36,891 nucleotides of DNA from an uncultured Prevotellaceae bacterium (GTDB taxonomy: Bacteria; Bacteroidota; Bacteroidia; Bacteroidales; Bacteroidaceae). A program made the position numbers and the translations under genes. Every line of letters begins with the position of its first letter. Within the stretch, counting starts at the first letter, position 1. This document shows, piece by piece, positions 1-7,041 of this stretch. The notes beneath the pieces are model-generated. The model was not told where the DNA came from. It worked only from the letters and a program-made list of their open reading frames with translations, and did no database searches. The DNA lies in assembly GCA_946185805.1 (NCBI GenBank), contig CAMHKU010000018.1, positions 1-36,891 of the forward strand. The letters run 5' to 3'.

Positions 1-647
1 ACGAGACCAACGTGGGCGCCGGACTGCCCATCATCGGCACCATCAACGACCTGTGTAACTCGGGCGACAAGATTCTCAAGATCGAGGCTATCCTCAGTGG
101 TACGCTCAACTTCATCTTCAACGAGATCAGCGCCGACGTGCCCTTCTCCGAGACCGTTCGCCGTGCCAAGGAGCAGCGCTACTCTGAGCCTGACCCCCGC
201 ATCGACCTCTCGGGCACCGACGTCATACGCAAGCTCGTCATCCTTACCCGCGAGGCCGGCTACAAGGTGGAGCAGGAGGACGTGGAGAAGCACCTCTTCG
301 TGCCCGACGACTACTTCGAGGGCTCGCTCGACGACTTCTGGCGCCGTCTGCCCGAGCTTGACGCTGACTTCGAGGCCCGCCGCAAGGTGCTCGAGGCCGA
401 GGGCAAGCGCTGGCGCTTCGTGGCCACGATGGAGGCCGGCGACGACGGACAGTTTACCACCAGCGTCGCCCTGAAAGAGGTGCCCCAGACGCATCCCTTC
501 TATCCCCTTGAGGGCAGCAACAACATCGTGCTGCTCACTACCGAGCGCTACAAGGAGTATCCCATGCTCATCCAGGGCTACGGTGCCGGCGCCGCCGTGA
601 CGGCAGCAGGCGTCTTTGCCAACATCATGAGCATCGCTAATATTTAA
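1..647 (+). CDS. thrA: Homoserine dehydrogenase domain, C-terminal part of bifunctional aspartokinase/homoserine dehydrogenase (5' truncated by window)
   Basis: The frame is already open at base 3 and reads ETNVGAGLPII, the conserved segment of the homoserine dehydrogenase catalytic domain. It continues with ILSGTLNFIF, the substrate-site block SEPDPRIDLSGTDVIRKL and a C-terminal QGYGAGAAVTAAGVFAN, all in the order found in E. coli ThrA. The enzyme reduces aspartate semialdehyde to homoserine for threonine and methionine synthesis in the cytoplasm. About 214 residues are visible. The aspartokinase half, if present, lies upstream; I infer bifunctionality because Bacteroidetes usually carry the fused form. 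In many Bacteroidetes thrA is followed by other threonine genes. Here an unrelated outer-membrane gene follows after 66 bp, so no threonine operon is visible downstream. Confidence 0.93.
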   Translation, partial: ETNVGAGLPIIGTINDLCNSGDKILKIEAILSGTLNFIFNEISADVPFSETVRRAKEQRYSEPDPRIDLSGTDVIRKLVILTREAGYKVEQEDVEKHLFVPDDYFEGSLDDFWRRLPELDADFEARRKVLEAEGKRWRFVATMEAGDDGQFTTSVALKEVPQTHPFYPLEGSNNIVLLTTERYKEYPMLIQGYGAGAAVTAAGVFANIMSIANI

Positions 648-713
648 TAGACGGTCGGCGAATCCAAACCCCGCCGGCAGTGCAAATATGCGGCAAAGTT
701 TTAATCAATAGCT

Positions 714-1928
714 ATGCATAAATCAATTCTTACACTTGCGGCTTTCTATGCGCTCAGCGCCAGTGCCGCGCAGCCCAATGACACGGTGAACGCCAAGCTT
801 TACCGGCTGTTTACGCCCCTGACGTTCTATCATAATGTGTCGGCAAATATGCTTTCTATCGACAGTGTCGACAACGACCTGGACCAGGCCGTCGATCAGG
901 CACTGATGGCGACTTACCTGAATCGCCCAGACTTGGTACACAATACCGAGACCGACCTCGAAGCCTCGGGCACCCTGCGCCAGGACTTGGACCAGCCCAT
1001 AGAGCAGAAGGTAGAGCTGGTTGACTATGTTGACCCTATGCCCGATGAGCCGCAGGTGGCGCCCACGGAGGTGGCCGTGACGAAGCCGAAGTTCTGGACC
1101 CACAAGGGCGACGGCTTCCTGCAGTTTATGCAGAACTACGTCAGCGACAACTGGTATAAGGGCGGTGAGAGCACCTACTCGCTGCTGGGCAGCCTCACCC
1201 TGGAGGCTAATTACGACAACAAAGGCAAGTGGAAATGGGACAACAAGCTGGAGGCCAAGCTGGGATTCCTCACGGCGAAGTCTGACTCGCTGCACAAGTG
1301 GAAGTCGAATGAAGACCTGCTGCGTCTGACCTCAAAGGTGGGCTTGCAGGCCACCAAGCGATGGTATTACACCCTGCAGCTGCTGGCATGGACACAGTTT
1401 GCTCGCGGTCTGAAGTCTAACGACCACCGCACCTACTCCGACTTCTTCTCACCCTTCAACCTCAATGCCGGTCTCGGTATGGACTACAAGGTGGAGGCCT
1501 TCGACAAGAAACTTACCGGCTCTGTCAACCTCTCGCCCATCGCTGTGAACTACCGCTACGTGGGCCGTACAGGATTCCCCACCAAAAACCAGGAATTTGT
1601 CAGCGATGCCGACATCTCGTGGTTCCCAACCCGCCACGGCGTTGACGAGGGCGATCACCACAAGCTCGACCCGGGCTCGCAGCTTACCGCCGACCTGACG
1701 TGGAAAATCAACGACAATGTGACGTGGAAGAGCCGACTTTGGGCGTTCACTTCGTATAAGATGGCACAGATAGAGTGGGAAAACACCTTCCAGCTGAAGG
1801 TGTCGAAGTATATTACCGCCAACATCTTCCTCTATCCCCGCTTCGACGACAGCAACGTGCCCGACGACGACCTGGGCTACTGGCAGTTTAAGGAATACAC
1901 CTCGATAGGACTGTCGTATTCGTTTTAA
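714..1928 (+). CDS. DUF3078 family outer-membrane beta-barrel protein
   Basis: A 404-residue protein with a short signal peptide (MHKSILTLAAFYALSASA, then AQP). An acidic, poorly conserved region covers about residues 20-125. From about residue 125 it matches the DUF3078 pattern: FWTHKGDGFLQFMQNYVSDNWYKGG, then alternating amphipathic strands rich in W, Y, K and D. It ends in GLSYSF, and a terminal phenylalanine is the usual C-terminal signature of outer-membrane barrels. The family is widespread in Bacteroidetes and has no established function. The gene stands alone, downstream of thrA and upstream of the polysaccharide export cluster. Confidence is high for family and location; no biochemical role is claimed. 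Confidence 0.85.
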   Translation: MHKSILTLAAFYALSASAAQPNDTVNAKLYRLFTPLTFYHNVSANMLSIDSVDNDLDQAVDQALMATYLNRPDLVHNTETDLEASGTLRQDLDQPIEQKVELVDYVDPMPDEPQVAPTEVAVTKPKFWTHKGDGFLQFMQNYVSDNWYKGGESTYSLLGSLTLEANYDNKGKWKWDNKLEAKLGFLTAKSDSLHKWKSNEDLLRLTSKVGLQATKRWYYTLQLLAWTQFARGLKSNDHRTYSDFFSPFNLNAGLGMDYKVEAFDKKLTGSVNLSPIAVNYRYVGRTGFPTKNQEFVSDADISWFPTRHGVDEGDHHKLDPGSQLTADLTWKINDNVTWKSRLWAFTSYKMAQIEWENTFQLKVSKYITANIFLYPRFDDSNVPDDDLGYWQFKEYTSIGLSYSF

Positions 1929-2024
1929 GTAAAGGTTTCTTGAAGCACACATCATGGGTCGTTTTTAACAATCAAAAAACAACTACAGCTATGGTTAAGC
2001 GCTGAAAATGGGATGCTATAAGTT

Positions 2025-2072
2025 AAAAATACGCGAATTTCCGTAAAAATTTATGGTTATTCGCGTATTTTT
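2025..2072. repeat. 14-bp perfect inverted repeat upstream of the wzc-like gene (terminator or operator)
   Basis: AAAAATACGCGAAT (2025-2038) and its exact reverse complement (2059-2072) are separated by 20 bp. The right arm ends in TTTTT and is followed at once by the probable -7 box of the next gene. It could be the transcription terminator of the DUF3078 gene, since a T tract follows the stem, or an operator for the export cluster. The sequence alone does not decide between them. Confidence 0.6.
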
Positions 2073-2085
2073 GAATTATTTGTTG

Positions 2086-2094
2086 TAACTTTGC
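2086..2094 (+). promoter_or_regulatory. Probable -7 box (TAACTTTGC) for the polysaccharide export cluster
   Basis: TAACTTTGC fits the Bacteroidetes primary sigma -7 consensus TAnnTTTG. A TTTG lies at 2070-2073, but the spacing is 12 bp rather than about 19, so the -33 element is uncertain. The start codon is about 70 bp downstream. Confidence 0.6.
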
Positions 2095-2162
2095 AGCCTA
2101 AAAAAACTATTTGTGGACAGATTGTCCGTTGAAAGAATACAGAAATATCAGGTATTATCTCC

Positions 2163-4700
2163 ATGAAAGAAGAGAAGAAAGTCGCCATTGAGAACGTAGA
2201 GGATTTGTTAGATAATAGTCAGGAGGAGTCAGCCTTCAGTCTGCAAAACATCTTTGCGATGCTTGTGCTGAACTGGCAGTGGTTCTTGCTCTCCATCTTT
2301 ATCTTCGTCTGTGGCGCACTGCTTTATTTACGCTATGCCGATCCTACGTATAGCGTTTCGGCACGTATGTTGATTAAGGACGATGCCAGTTACCGTAACC
2401 GCAGTCGCCAGGCACTGGACAAAATGGAGGACTTCGGATTCATGACCCGTTCTACAGGTATCCAAAACGAGGTGGAGATTCTGCAGTCGCGCGTATTGGT
2501 GCGCCAGGCCGTGAAGGACTTGAAACTCTATACCGAGTATTTCACTGAGGGGCGTGTGAAGAAGAGCTTCGTCTATGGCACGCAGCCCATCACCGTAGAC
2601 CTTGATCCGCAGCATCTTGACAGCCTGGACAAAGAGCTGCTGAACACTACCTATGCTATCAACATGCGTATGTCGAAGGTCGACGATGGCTATGTAGTTT
2701 ACGGCGACCTTTTAAAGTCCGGTGTCTTGGACACCTCCTTTGCGCGTAAGATAAAGAAGCTGCCTGCTGTGATTACTACCGACTATGGCGTGTTGACGTT
2801 TACCAAGAACCCGCGTGGCGACAAGTTCGGCGAAACAACGTGGTACATCAACATCAAGCAGCCGATGCTCGTGGCTACCAGTTTCCTGTCACGCCTGTCG
2901 GTACAGCCTACTACCAAGCAGACCGATATTGCGCTGCTGTCTATTAAGGACAGGCATCCGCGCAGAGCCATTGATTTCCTGAATCAGCTGACGCAGTGCT
3001 ACAACTTGCAGGCTAATGCCGATAAGAATGAGATAGCCCTTAGGACCGAGGAGTTCATTAACGACCGTATCCAGAAAATCAATGCCGAGCTGGGAAGCAC
3101 CGAAGGCGAGCTGGAGGCTTTCAAGCGCCGCAACGCCGTGGTAGACCTGACGGTAGATGCCTCACAGTCGGTGCAGATGTCGGGCCAGTATTCGTCGCGA
3201 CTCTCTGAGGCCAACTCGCAGATACAGATGTTGGACTACCTGCGCGAGTTTGTCAACAATCCTAAGAACCGCAACCAGATTATCCCCTCTAATGTTGGTC
3301 TGACCGACGGTGCCTCTGTGGCCTTGATCAAGGACTACAACCAGGCCGTGCAAGACCGCAACCGCATGCTGGAGGCCGTCAGCGAAATGGCTCCCCAGGT
3401 GCAGACGCTCAATAACACAATCAACAACCTGCAGTCGAGTATCCAGACAGCTCTGCTGCAAGCCCGTCGCTCAGCCGATATCGCCCGTCAGGGTATACAG
3501 GCCGAGTATTCCAAGTATCAGGGCCGTATCTCCAGTGCTCCGGTGCAGGAGCGCGTGCTTAATCAGATTGGCCGCCAGCAGGACGTGAAGTCGGGACTCT
3601 ACCTGATGCTGCTGCAGAAGCGCGAGGAGAACAGCATCTCGCTGGCCGCCACCGCCGACAAGGGATGGCTCATTGACGAACCGCTGTTTGAGGGAAAGGT
3701 GTCGCCACGGTCGGCCATCATCATGCTGGCAGCTCTCGTCATCGGTGCACTGCTGCCTTTTTTCACCCTGTATCTCCTCAGCTTCTTCCGCTACAAGATT
3801 GAAGGCCATGAAGACCTGGCACGACTTACCACGCTGCCTATCATTGCCGACGTGGCTGTAGCCAGTGATTCGGTAAAGACAGCAGCGGGTATCGTTGTGC
3901 ATGAGAATAAGAACAGCCAGATAGACGAAATCTTCCGCTCCATGCGTACCAACATACAGTTTATGTTGAAGGAGAACGAGAAGGTTATCTTGTTTACTTC
4001 CGGAACCTCTGGCGAGGGTAAGACCTTTAATGCTGCCAACCTCGCCGTGTCGTTCGCACTGCTGGGCAAAAAGGTTATTCTCTGCGGTCTTGATATCCGT
4101 AAACCCGCCCTGGGACGACTCTTTGGCGTGTCGGATAAGAAGGTGGGTATCACTACGCTGCTGACCAGAGGCGAAGTGACGCCCGAAGCGCTCAATCGCG
4201 AAATCATATCGTCGGGTGTCAATGCTAACCTTGACCTGCTTCTGGCCGGCCCTGTGCCGCCAAACCCAACGGAGCTGTTGGCACGCGATGCCTTCGAGCA
4301 GGTAATCAGTCTGCTCCGTCAGCATTACGACTATATCATCCTCGACACCGCTCCTGTAGGCTTGGTGACGGACACCCTGCAGATAGGCCGTGTGGCCGAC
4401 GTGTCGGTGTATGTGGTGCGCGCCGACTATTCTCAGAAGAGCTCCATCGGTATGCTTAACAGTCTGGCTACTGAGGGCAAGATGCCTAATGCCTGCATCG
4501 TGTTGAACGGTGTAGACATGTCGAAGCGCAAGTATGGCTATTACTATGGTTATGGTCGCTACGGCAAGTATGGCCGCTATGGCTACGGCCGTTATGGCTA
4601 TGGCCGCTATGGTTATGGCAACTATGGCAGTTACGGCAGCTATGGCCGCTATGCTGAGAGCCACTACGGCGAGAAGGAAGATGACTCGATTAAGAAGTGA
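2163..4700 (+). CDS. Wzc-type polysaccharide co-polymerase with BY-kinase domain
   Basis: An 845-residue inner-membrane protein of the PCP-2a class. A Wzz-type region begins with a membrane segment near residues 34-57 (LNWQWFLLSIFIFVCGALLY). A long periplasmic coiled-coil region of the GNVR type follows, then a second membrane segment near 515-540. The cytoplasmic bacterial tyrosine kinase domain has Walker A (SGTSGEGKTFNAAN, about 613), Walker A' (GLDIRKP, about 644) and Walker B (YIILDTAPVG, about 724). The C-terminal tail holds 18 tyrosines in about 55 residues, arranged as repeats of RYGYG; in this family such tails are autophosphorylated and control chain length and export. The partner Wza-type lipoprotein lies two genes downstream. 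No glycosyltransferase genes adjoin, so the sugar-building genes must be elsewhere. Confidence 0.92.
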   Translation: MKEEKKVAIENVEDLLDNSQEESAFSLQNIFAMLVLNWQWFLLSIFIFVCGALLYLRYADPTYSVSARMLIKDDASYRNRSRQALDKMEDFGFMTRSTGIQNEVEILQSRVLVRQAVKDLKLYTEYFTEGRVKKSFVYGTQPITVDLDPQHLDSLDKELLNTTYAINMRMSKVDDGYVVYGDLLKSGVLDTSFARKIKKLPAVITTDYGVLTFTKNPRGDKFGETTWYINIKQPMLVATSFLSRLSVQPTTKQTDIALLSIKDRHPRRAIDFLNQLTQCYNLQANADKNEIALRTEEFINDRIQKINAELGSTEGELEAFKRRNAVVDLTVDASQSVQMSGQYSSRLSEANSQIQMLDYLREFVNNPKNRNQIIPSNVGLTDGASVALIKDYNQAVQDRNRMLEAVSEMAPQVQTLNNTINNLQSSIQTALLQARRSADIARQGIQAEYSKYQGRISSAPVQERVLNQIGRQQDVKSGLYLMLLQKREENSISLAATADKGWLIDEPLFEGKVSPRSAIIMLAALVIGALLPFFTLYLLSFFRYKIEGHEDLARLTTLPIIADVAVASDSVKTAAGIVVHENKNSQIDEIFRSMRTNIQFMLKENEKVILFTSGTSGEGKTFNAANLAVSFALLGKKVILCGLDIRKPALGRLFGVSDKKVGITTLLTRGEVTPEALNREIISSGVNANLDLLLAGPVPPNPTELLARDAFEQVISLLRQHYDYIILDTAPVGLVTDTLQIGRVADVSVYVVRADYSQKSSIGMLNSLATEGKMPNACIVLNGVDMSKRKYGYYYGYGRYGKYGRYGYGRYGYGRYGYGNYGSYGSYGRYAESHYGEKEDDSIKK

Positions 4701-4701
4701 A

Positions 4702-4745
4702 GATTGAAAGATTGAAGATTGAAAGATTGAAGATTTGAGATTGAC
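4702..4745 (+). repeat. Heptamer tandem array, unit GATTGAA
   Basis: Six units of 7-8 bp (GATTGAAA, GATTGAA, GATTGAAA, GATTGAA, GATTTGA, GATTGAC) start one base after the wzc-like stop codon and end five bases before the HAD gene start. The same unit forms a cleaner array at 11092-11147. Confidence 0.9.
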
Positions 4746-4750
4746 AAGTT

Positions 4751-5176
4751 ATGACTATAGCAGTAGACTTTGACGGAACGATAGTGGAGCACCGCTATCC
4801 AGAGATTGGCGAAGAGAAACCCTTTGCTACAGAGACTCTGCGTATGCTCATAAAAGATCACCACAAGCTGATACTGTGGACGGTGCGCGAGGGTGAACTC
4901 TTGGACGAAGCCGTAGCGTGGTGCCGCCAGCGAGGCATAGAGTTCTACGCCGTCAACCGCGACTACCCTGAAGAGACAATCGACAACAACCCCCACTTCA
5001 GCCGCAAGTTGAAAGTAGACTACTTCATCGACGACCGCAACCTTGGCGGGCTGCCCGACTGGGGTACTATCTACGACATGATACGCCACCACAAGAAGTG
5101 GAACAATATCATCGACGAGGCCATCAGGCAGCACTATCCTGAGCCACCAAAGAAACGCTGGTGGAAGTTCTGGTAG
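4751..5176 (+). CDS. Small HAD-superfamily hydrolase (BT0820-like)
   Basis: A 141-residue protein opening with the HAD nucleophile motif VDFDGTIVEH, with Asp6 and Asp8 as presumed nucleophile and acid/base. An ILWTVREG segment fits motif II, and a late YFIDDRNLGG supplies the acidic motif IV. There is no room for a large cap domain, so this is a minimal HAD phosphatase. The substrate is unknown. It sits 50 bp after the tyrosine kinase gene and 105 bp before the Wza-type gene, on the same strand. A role in turnover of a sugar phosphate or in dephosphorylation is conceivable but is only inference. The C terminus is basic and aromatic (KKRWWKFW), which might associate with the membrane. Confidence 0.8.
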   Translation: MTIAVDFDGTIVEHRYPEIGEEKPFATETLRMLIKDHHKLILWTVREGELLDEAVAWCRQRGIEFYAVNRDYPEETIDNNPHFSRKLKVDYFIDDRNLGGLPDWGTIYDMIRHHKKWNNIIDEAIRQHYPEPPKKRWWKFW

Positions 5177-5281
5177 CAGCGCTATGGGGGGTGTGGGCTT
5201 CTGAACCCTACGCCACAGAAATTGAATCATCGGCTTTACAATAAAGATTCATCAATTAAAACTGCAAAATAAAGCATTAAC

Positions 5282-6079
5282 ATGAAAAAACTGATAACCT
5301 ATCTGTCAATGGCCGCCGTGGTGTGTCTCATGGCATCGTGTAGCAGCACGAAGAATGTGGCTTATTTCCAGAATTCCGACTACTTCGACTCTGAGAATTC
5401 ACAGTATCTCTATGACGCTCGCATCATGCCTAAGGACGTGCTTACCATCACTGTGAGTACTGTCAACCCGGATGCCGCTATACCCTTTAACCTCACCGTT
5501 CCTACACCCTACACACAGAATACCCGGTCAACATACGCCCAAGCTATGCTGCAGAGCTATTTGGTAGACAACCAGGGATTTATCGATTTTCCTATCATCG
5601 GCAGTATTCAAGTAGGGGGATTGACCAAGTCGGCCTGTGAGAAACTTATCCACGACAAGATAGTGCCCTACATGAACGCCAACGAGAATCCCATTGTCAC
5701 CGTGCGTATGTCGAGCTATTCCATCTCCGTGCTTGGCGAGGTGCAGCGCCCTGGTAGCTATCAGGTGTCGCGCGAGAAAATCTCCGTGCTTGAGGCCTTG
5801 GCACAAGCCGGCGACCTCACCATCTATGGTGTGCGCGACAAGGTGAAGCTTATCCGTGAGGACGCTCAGGGACGTAAGGAGATTCACACACTGAATCTCA
5901 ACGATGCCAATATCATCAGTTCGCCTTATTACTATTTGCAGCAGAACGACATCGTCTACGTGGAGCCCAACAAGGTGAAGGCTCAAAACAGCAGCGTCGG
6001 TAGCATGACCACACTATGGTTCTCGGCAACGAGCATACTTATCTCGCTCACGTCGCTACTCTATAACATACTGAAGTAG
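5282..6079 (+). CDS. Wza-type polysaccharide export lipoprotein
   Basis: A 265-residue lipoprotein with signal peptide and lipobox LMASC (Cys20). The Poly_export domain follows (YLYDARIMPKDVLTITVSTV), including an FIDFPIIGSIQVGGLT segment. An SLBB-like domain comes next (VSVLGEVQRPGSYQV-type block at about residues 148-165) with ALAQAGDLTIYGVRDKVKLIRE. A hydrophobic C-terminal segment (TTLWFSATSILISLTSLLYNIL) resembles the membrane-spanning helix of Wza. Such proteins form the outer-membrane exit channel for capsule or exopolysaccharide and pair with Wzc-type kinases. Here the Wzc-type gene is upstream, the reverse of the E. coli order. Confidence 0.9.
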   Translation: MKKLITYLSMAAVVCLMASCSSTKNVAYFQNSDYFDSENSQYLYDARIMPKDVLTITVSTVNPDAAIPFNLTVPTPYTQNTRSTYAQAMLQSYLVDNQGFIDFPIIGSIQVGGLTKSACEKLIHDKIVPYMNANENPIVTVRMSSYSISVLGEVQRPGSYQVSREKISVLEALAQAGDLTIYGVRDKVKLIREDAQGRKEIHTLNLNDANIISSPYYYLQQNDIVYVEPNKVKAQNSSVGSMTTLWFSATSILISLTSLLYNILK

Positions 6080-6172
6080 TAAGCCTGAGGCTTTCTGATT
6101 GGCTAATCAGGCGAATAACGCTACGTAACAACTTTATTCATACAACACTTTATTTATACTACCAGCAGTCAC

Positions 6173-6382
6173 ATGGCAGAACAAGCAGCAACACAGACAC
6201 ATTCAACCAGTTCGCACCATCATCACCACCATCATAAAAAGGACTCGGCTTCTATCTTCAAGGAGCGCAGCCTACGGGCCATCACCCGCAACCGCCTGAT
6301 AGAAAAGTGGTTTCGTATAGCTCTTATAGCCTTGGCGGTGATTATGGCTGTCCTTGTGGTAGCCGCCTACACCATCGGATAA
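6173..6382 (+). CDS. Small single-pass membrane protein with a poly-histidine stretch
   Basis: A 69-residue protein. The N-terminal 20 residues are polar and include seven consecutive histidines (about residues 15-21), followed by KKDSASIFKERSLRAITRNRLIEKW. One membrane helix of about 22 residues (IALIALAVIMAVLVVAAYTI) ends the protein. The positive-inside rule suggests the His-rich end is cytoplasmic. It lies 93 bp downstream of the Wza-type gene, just ahead of a strong terminator, so it is probably the last gene of the export cluster. The family is not one I can name. Metal binding by the His run, or an accessory role to the export complex, is inference. The clean start, basic linker and helix make a real gene likely. 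Confidence 0.75.
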   Translation: MAEQAATQTHSTSSHHHHHHHKKDSASIFKERSLRAITRNRLIEKWFRIALIALAVIMAVLVVAAYTIG

Positions 6383-6401
6383 AAGGCTATTAGTCAACCT
6401 A

Positions 6402-6442
6402 AAAAAGGAGGTTGGGTCTCTCTCAGACCCAACCTCCTTTTT
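6402..6442. terminator. Bidirectional intrinsic terminator between convergent genes
   Basis: A perfect 18-bp stem (AAAAAGGAGGTTGGGTCT at 6402-6419 with its complement at 6425-6442) encloses the loop CTCTC. The right arm ends in a T run, and the left arm gives a T run on the other strand. It lies between the end of the plus-strand export cluster (6382) and the end of the minus-strand DUF1573 gene (6517), so it can serve both directions. Confidence 0.9.
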
Positions 6443-6466
6443 GGTAGTACAGGTAAAAGTAATGAC

Positions 6467-6506
6467 CTCTAACTCCTTCTAACTCCTATTAAATCCTTCT
6501 AACTCC
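6467..6506. repeat. Decamer repeat array, unit TTCTAACTCC, with AATGAC boundary
   Basis: Four 10-bp units (CTCTAACTCC, TTCTAACTCC, TATTAAATCC, TTCTAACTCC) follow AAAAGTAATGAC at 6455-6466. The same boundary and unit recur at 20757-20890 and 29133-29190. This copy is a half element, because no facing AGAAGGAGTT arm is present. Confidence 0.85.
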
Positions 6507-6516
6507 TTCTAAGAAA

Positions 6517-6897
6517 TCACTTCTTCTCTTCCATCGTGCCTTCAATATAGAGGCGCGACATTTCCACTTTACCATTGGTGCGGATAGTAATCGACTTCTT
6601 GAAGTGGCCGGGGAATTTGCCGGTGCCGTTGTAAGTCACCTTGATGGTGCCTTTCTGTCCGGGCTGAACGGGCTCCTTGGTGTATTCGGGCACTGTGCAG
6701 CCGCAAGAGGCTACTGCCTGGTTGATAACCAGAGGCTTGTCGCCGGTATTGGTGTAGGTAAATGTGCAGGTGACCACAGGTGCTGACTCGGAGAATGTTC
6801 CGAAGTCGTGGGTCAGCTTGTCGAACTTGATTTCTGCCTGTGCTGAGGCTACGATGCTGCTGACGAGCATCAGGGCAGTAAGTAATGTTTTCTTCAT
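6517..6897 (-). CDS. DUF1573 family secreted protein
   Basis: A 126-residue protein with a signal peptide (MKKTLLTALMLVSSIVASAQ) followed by a single Ig-like DUF1573 domain: KFDKLTHDFGTFSE, then TYTNTGDKPLVI, then the signature ASCGCTVPEY. These proteins are common in Bacteroidetes and resemble ASH/MSP-type beta-sandwich domains. Their function is not known; periplasmic or surface protein interaction is usually assumed. The CGC pair is the conserved feature of the family. The gene stands alone between the bidirectional terminator and an interrupted palindrome that covers its promoter region. Confidence 0.9.
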   Translation of the reverse strand: MKKTLLTALMLVSSIVASAQAEIKFDKLTHDFGTFSESAPVVTCTFTYTNTGDKPLVINQAVASCGCTVPEYTKEPVQPGQKGTIKVTYNGTGKFPGHFKKSITIRTNGKVEMSRLYIEGTMEEKK

Positions 6898-6924
6898 AAT
6901 TGTACTTTTTTAAGTTTCTTTGGT

Positions 6925-6933
6925 GCAAAGATA
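6925..6933 (-). promoter_or_regulatory. -7 box (TATCTTTGC) for the DUF1573 gene
   Basis: Read on the minus strand, 6933-6925 is TATCTTTGC, a full match to TAnnTTTG. It lies 27 bp upstream of the start codon. The -33 position falls inside the left arm of the inverted repeat at 6941-7010. Confidence 0.75.
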
Positions 6934-6940
6934 ACTATTT

Positions 6941-7010
6941 TGGCACGTATAACACTGACTTGGCATTTGAATTTATGCTTTTTTATACAAAGTCAATGTT
7001 ATACGTGCCA
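6941..7010. repeat. 21-bp interrupted inverted repeat upstream of the DUF1573 gene
   Basis: TGGCACGTATAACACTGACTT (6941-6961, written here as one 21-bp arm: TGGCACGTATAACA plus CTGACTT) matches the reverse complement of 6990-7010 at 20 of 21 positions, with a 28-bp AT-rich spacer. No T tract follows on the minus strand, so it is a poor terminator for the GH105 gene. Its left arm covers the expected -33 region of the DUF1573 promoter. Confidence 0.85.
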
Positions 7011-7041
7011 TTTCGCAGCCTCAGTAAGGGCTTCCAGGCTG

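Noticed and set aside
3471..4664. Long open frame of 397 codons on the minus strand, antisense to the wzc-like gene
   Set aside because: It is the complement of a strongly supported kinase domain; its composition is low-complexity (Ala/Ile/Val/Thr) mirroring the Tyr/Gly repeats, and no family motif is present.
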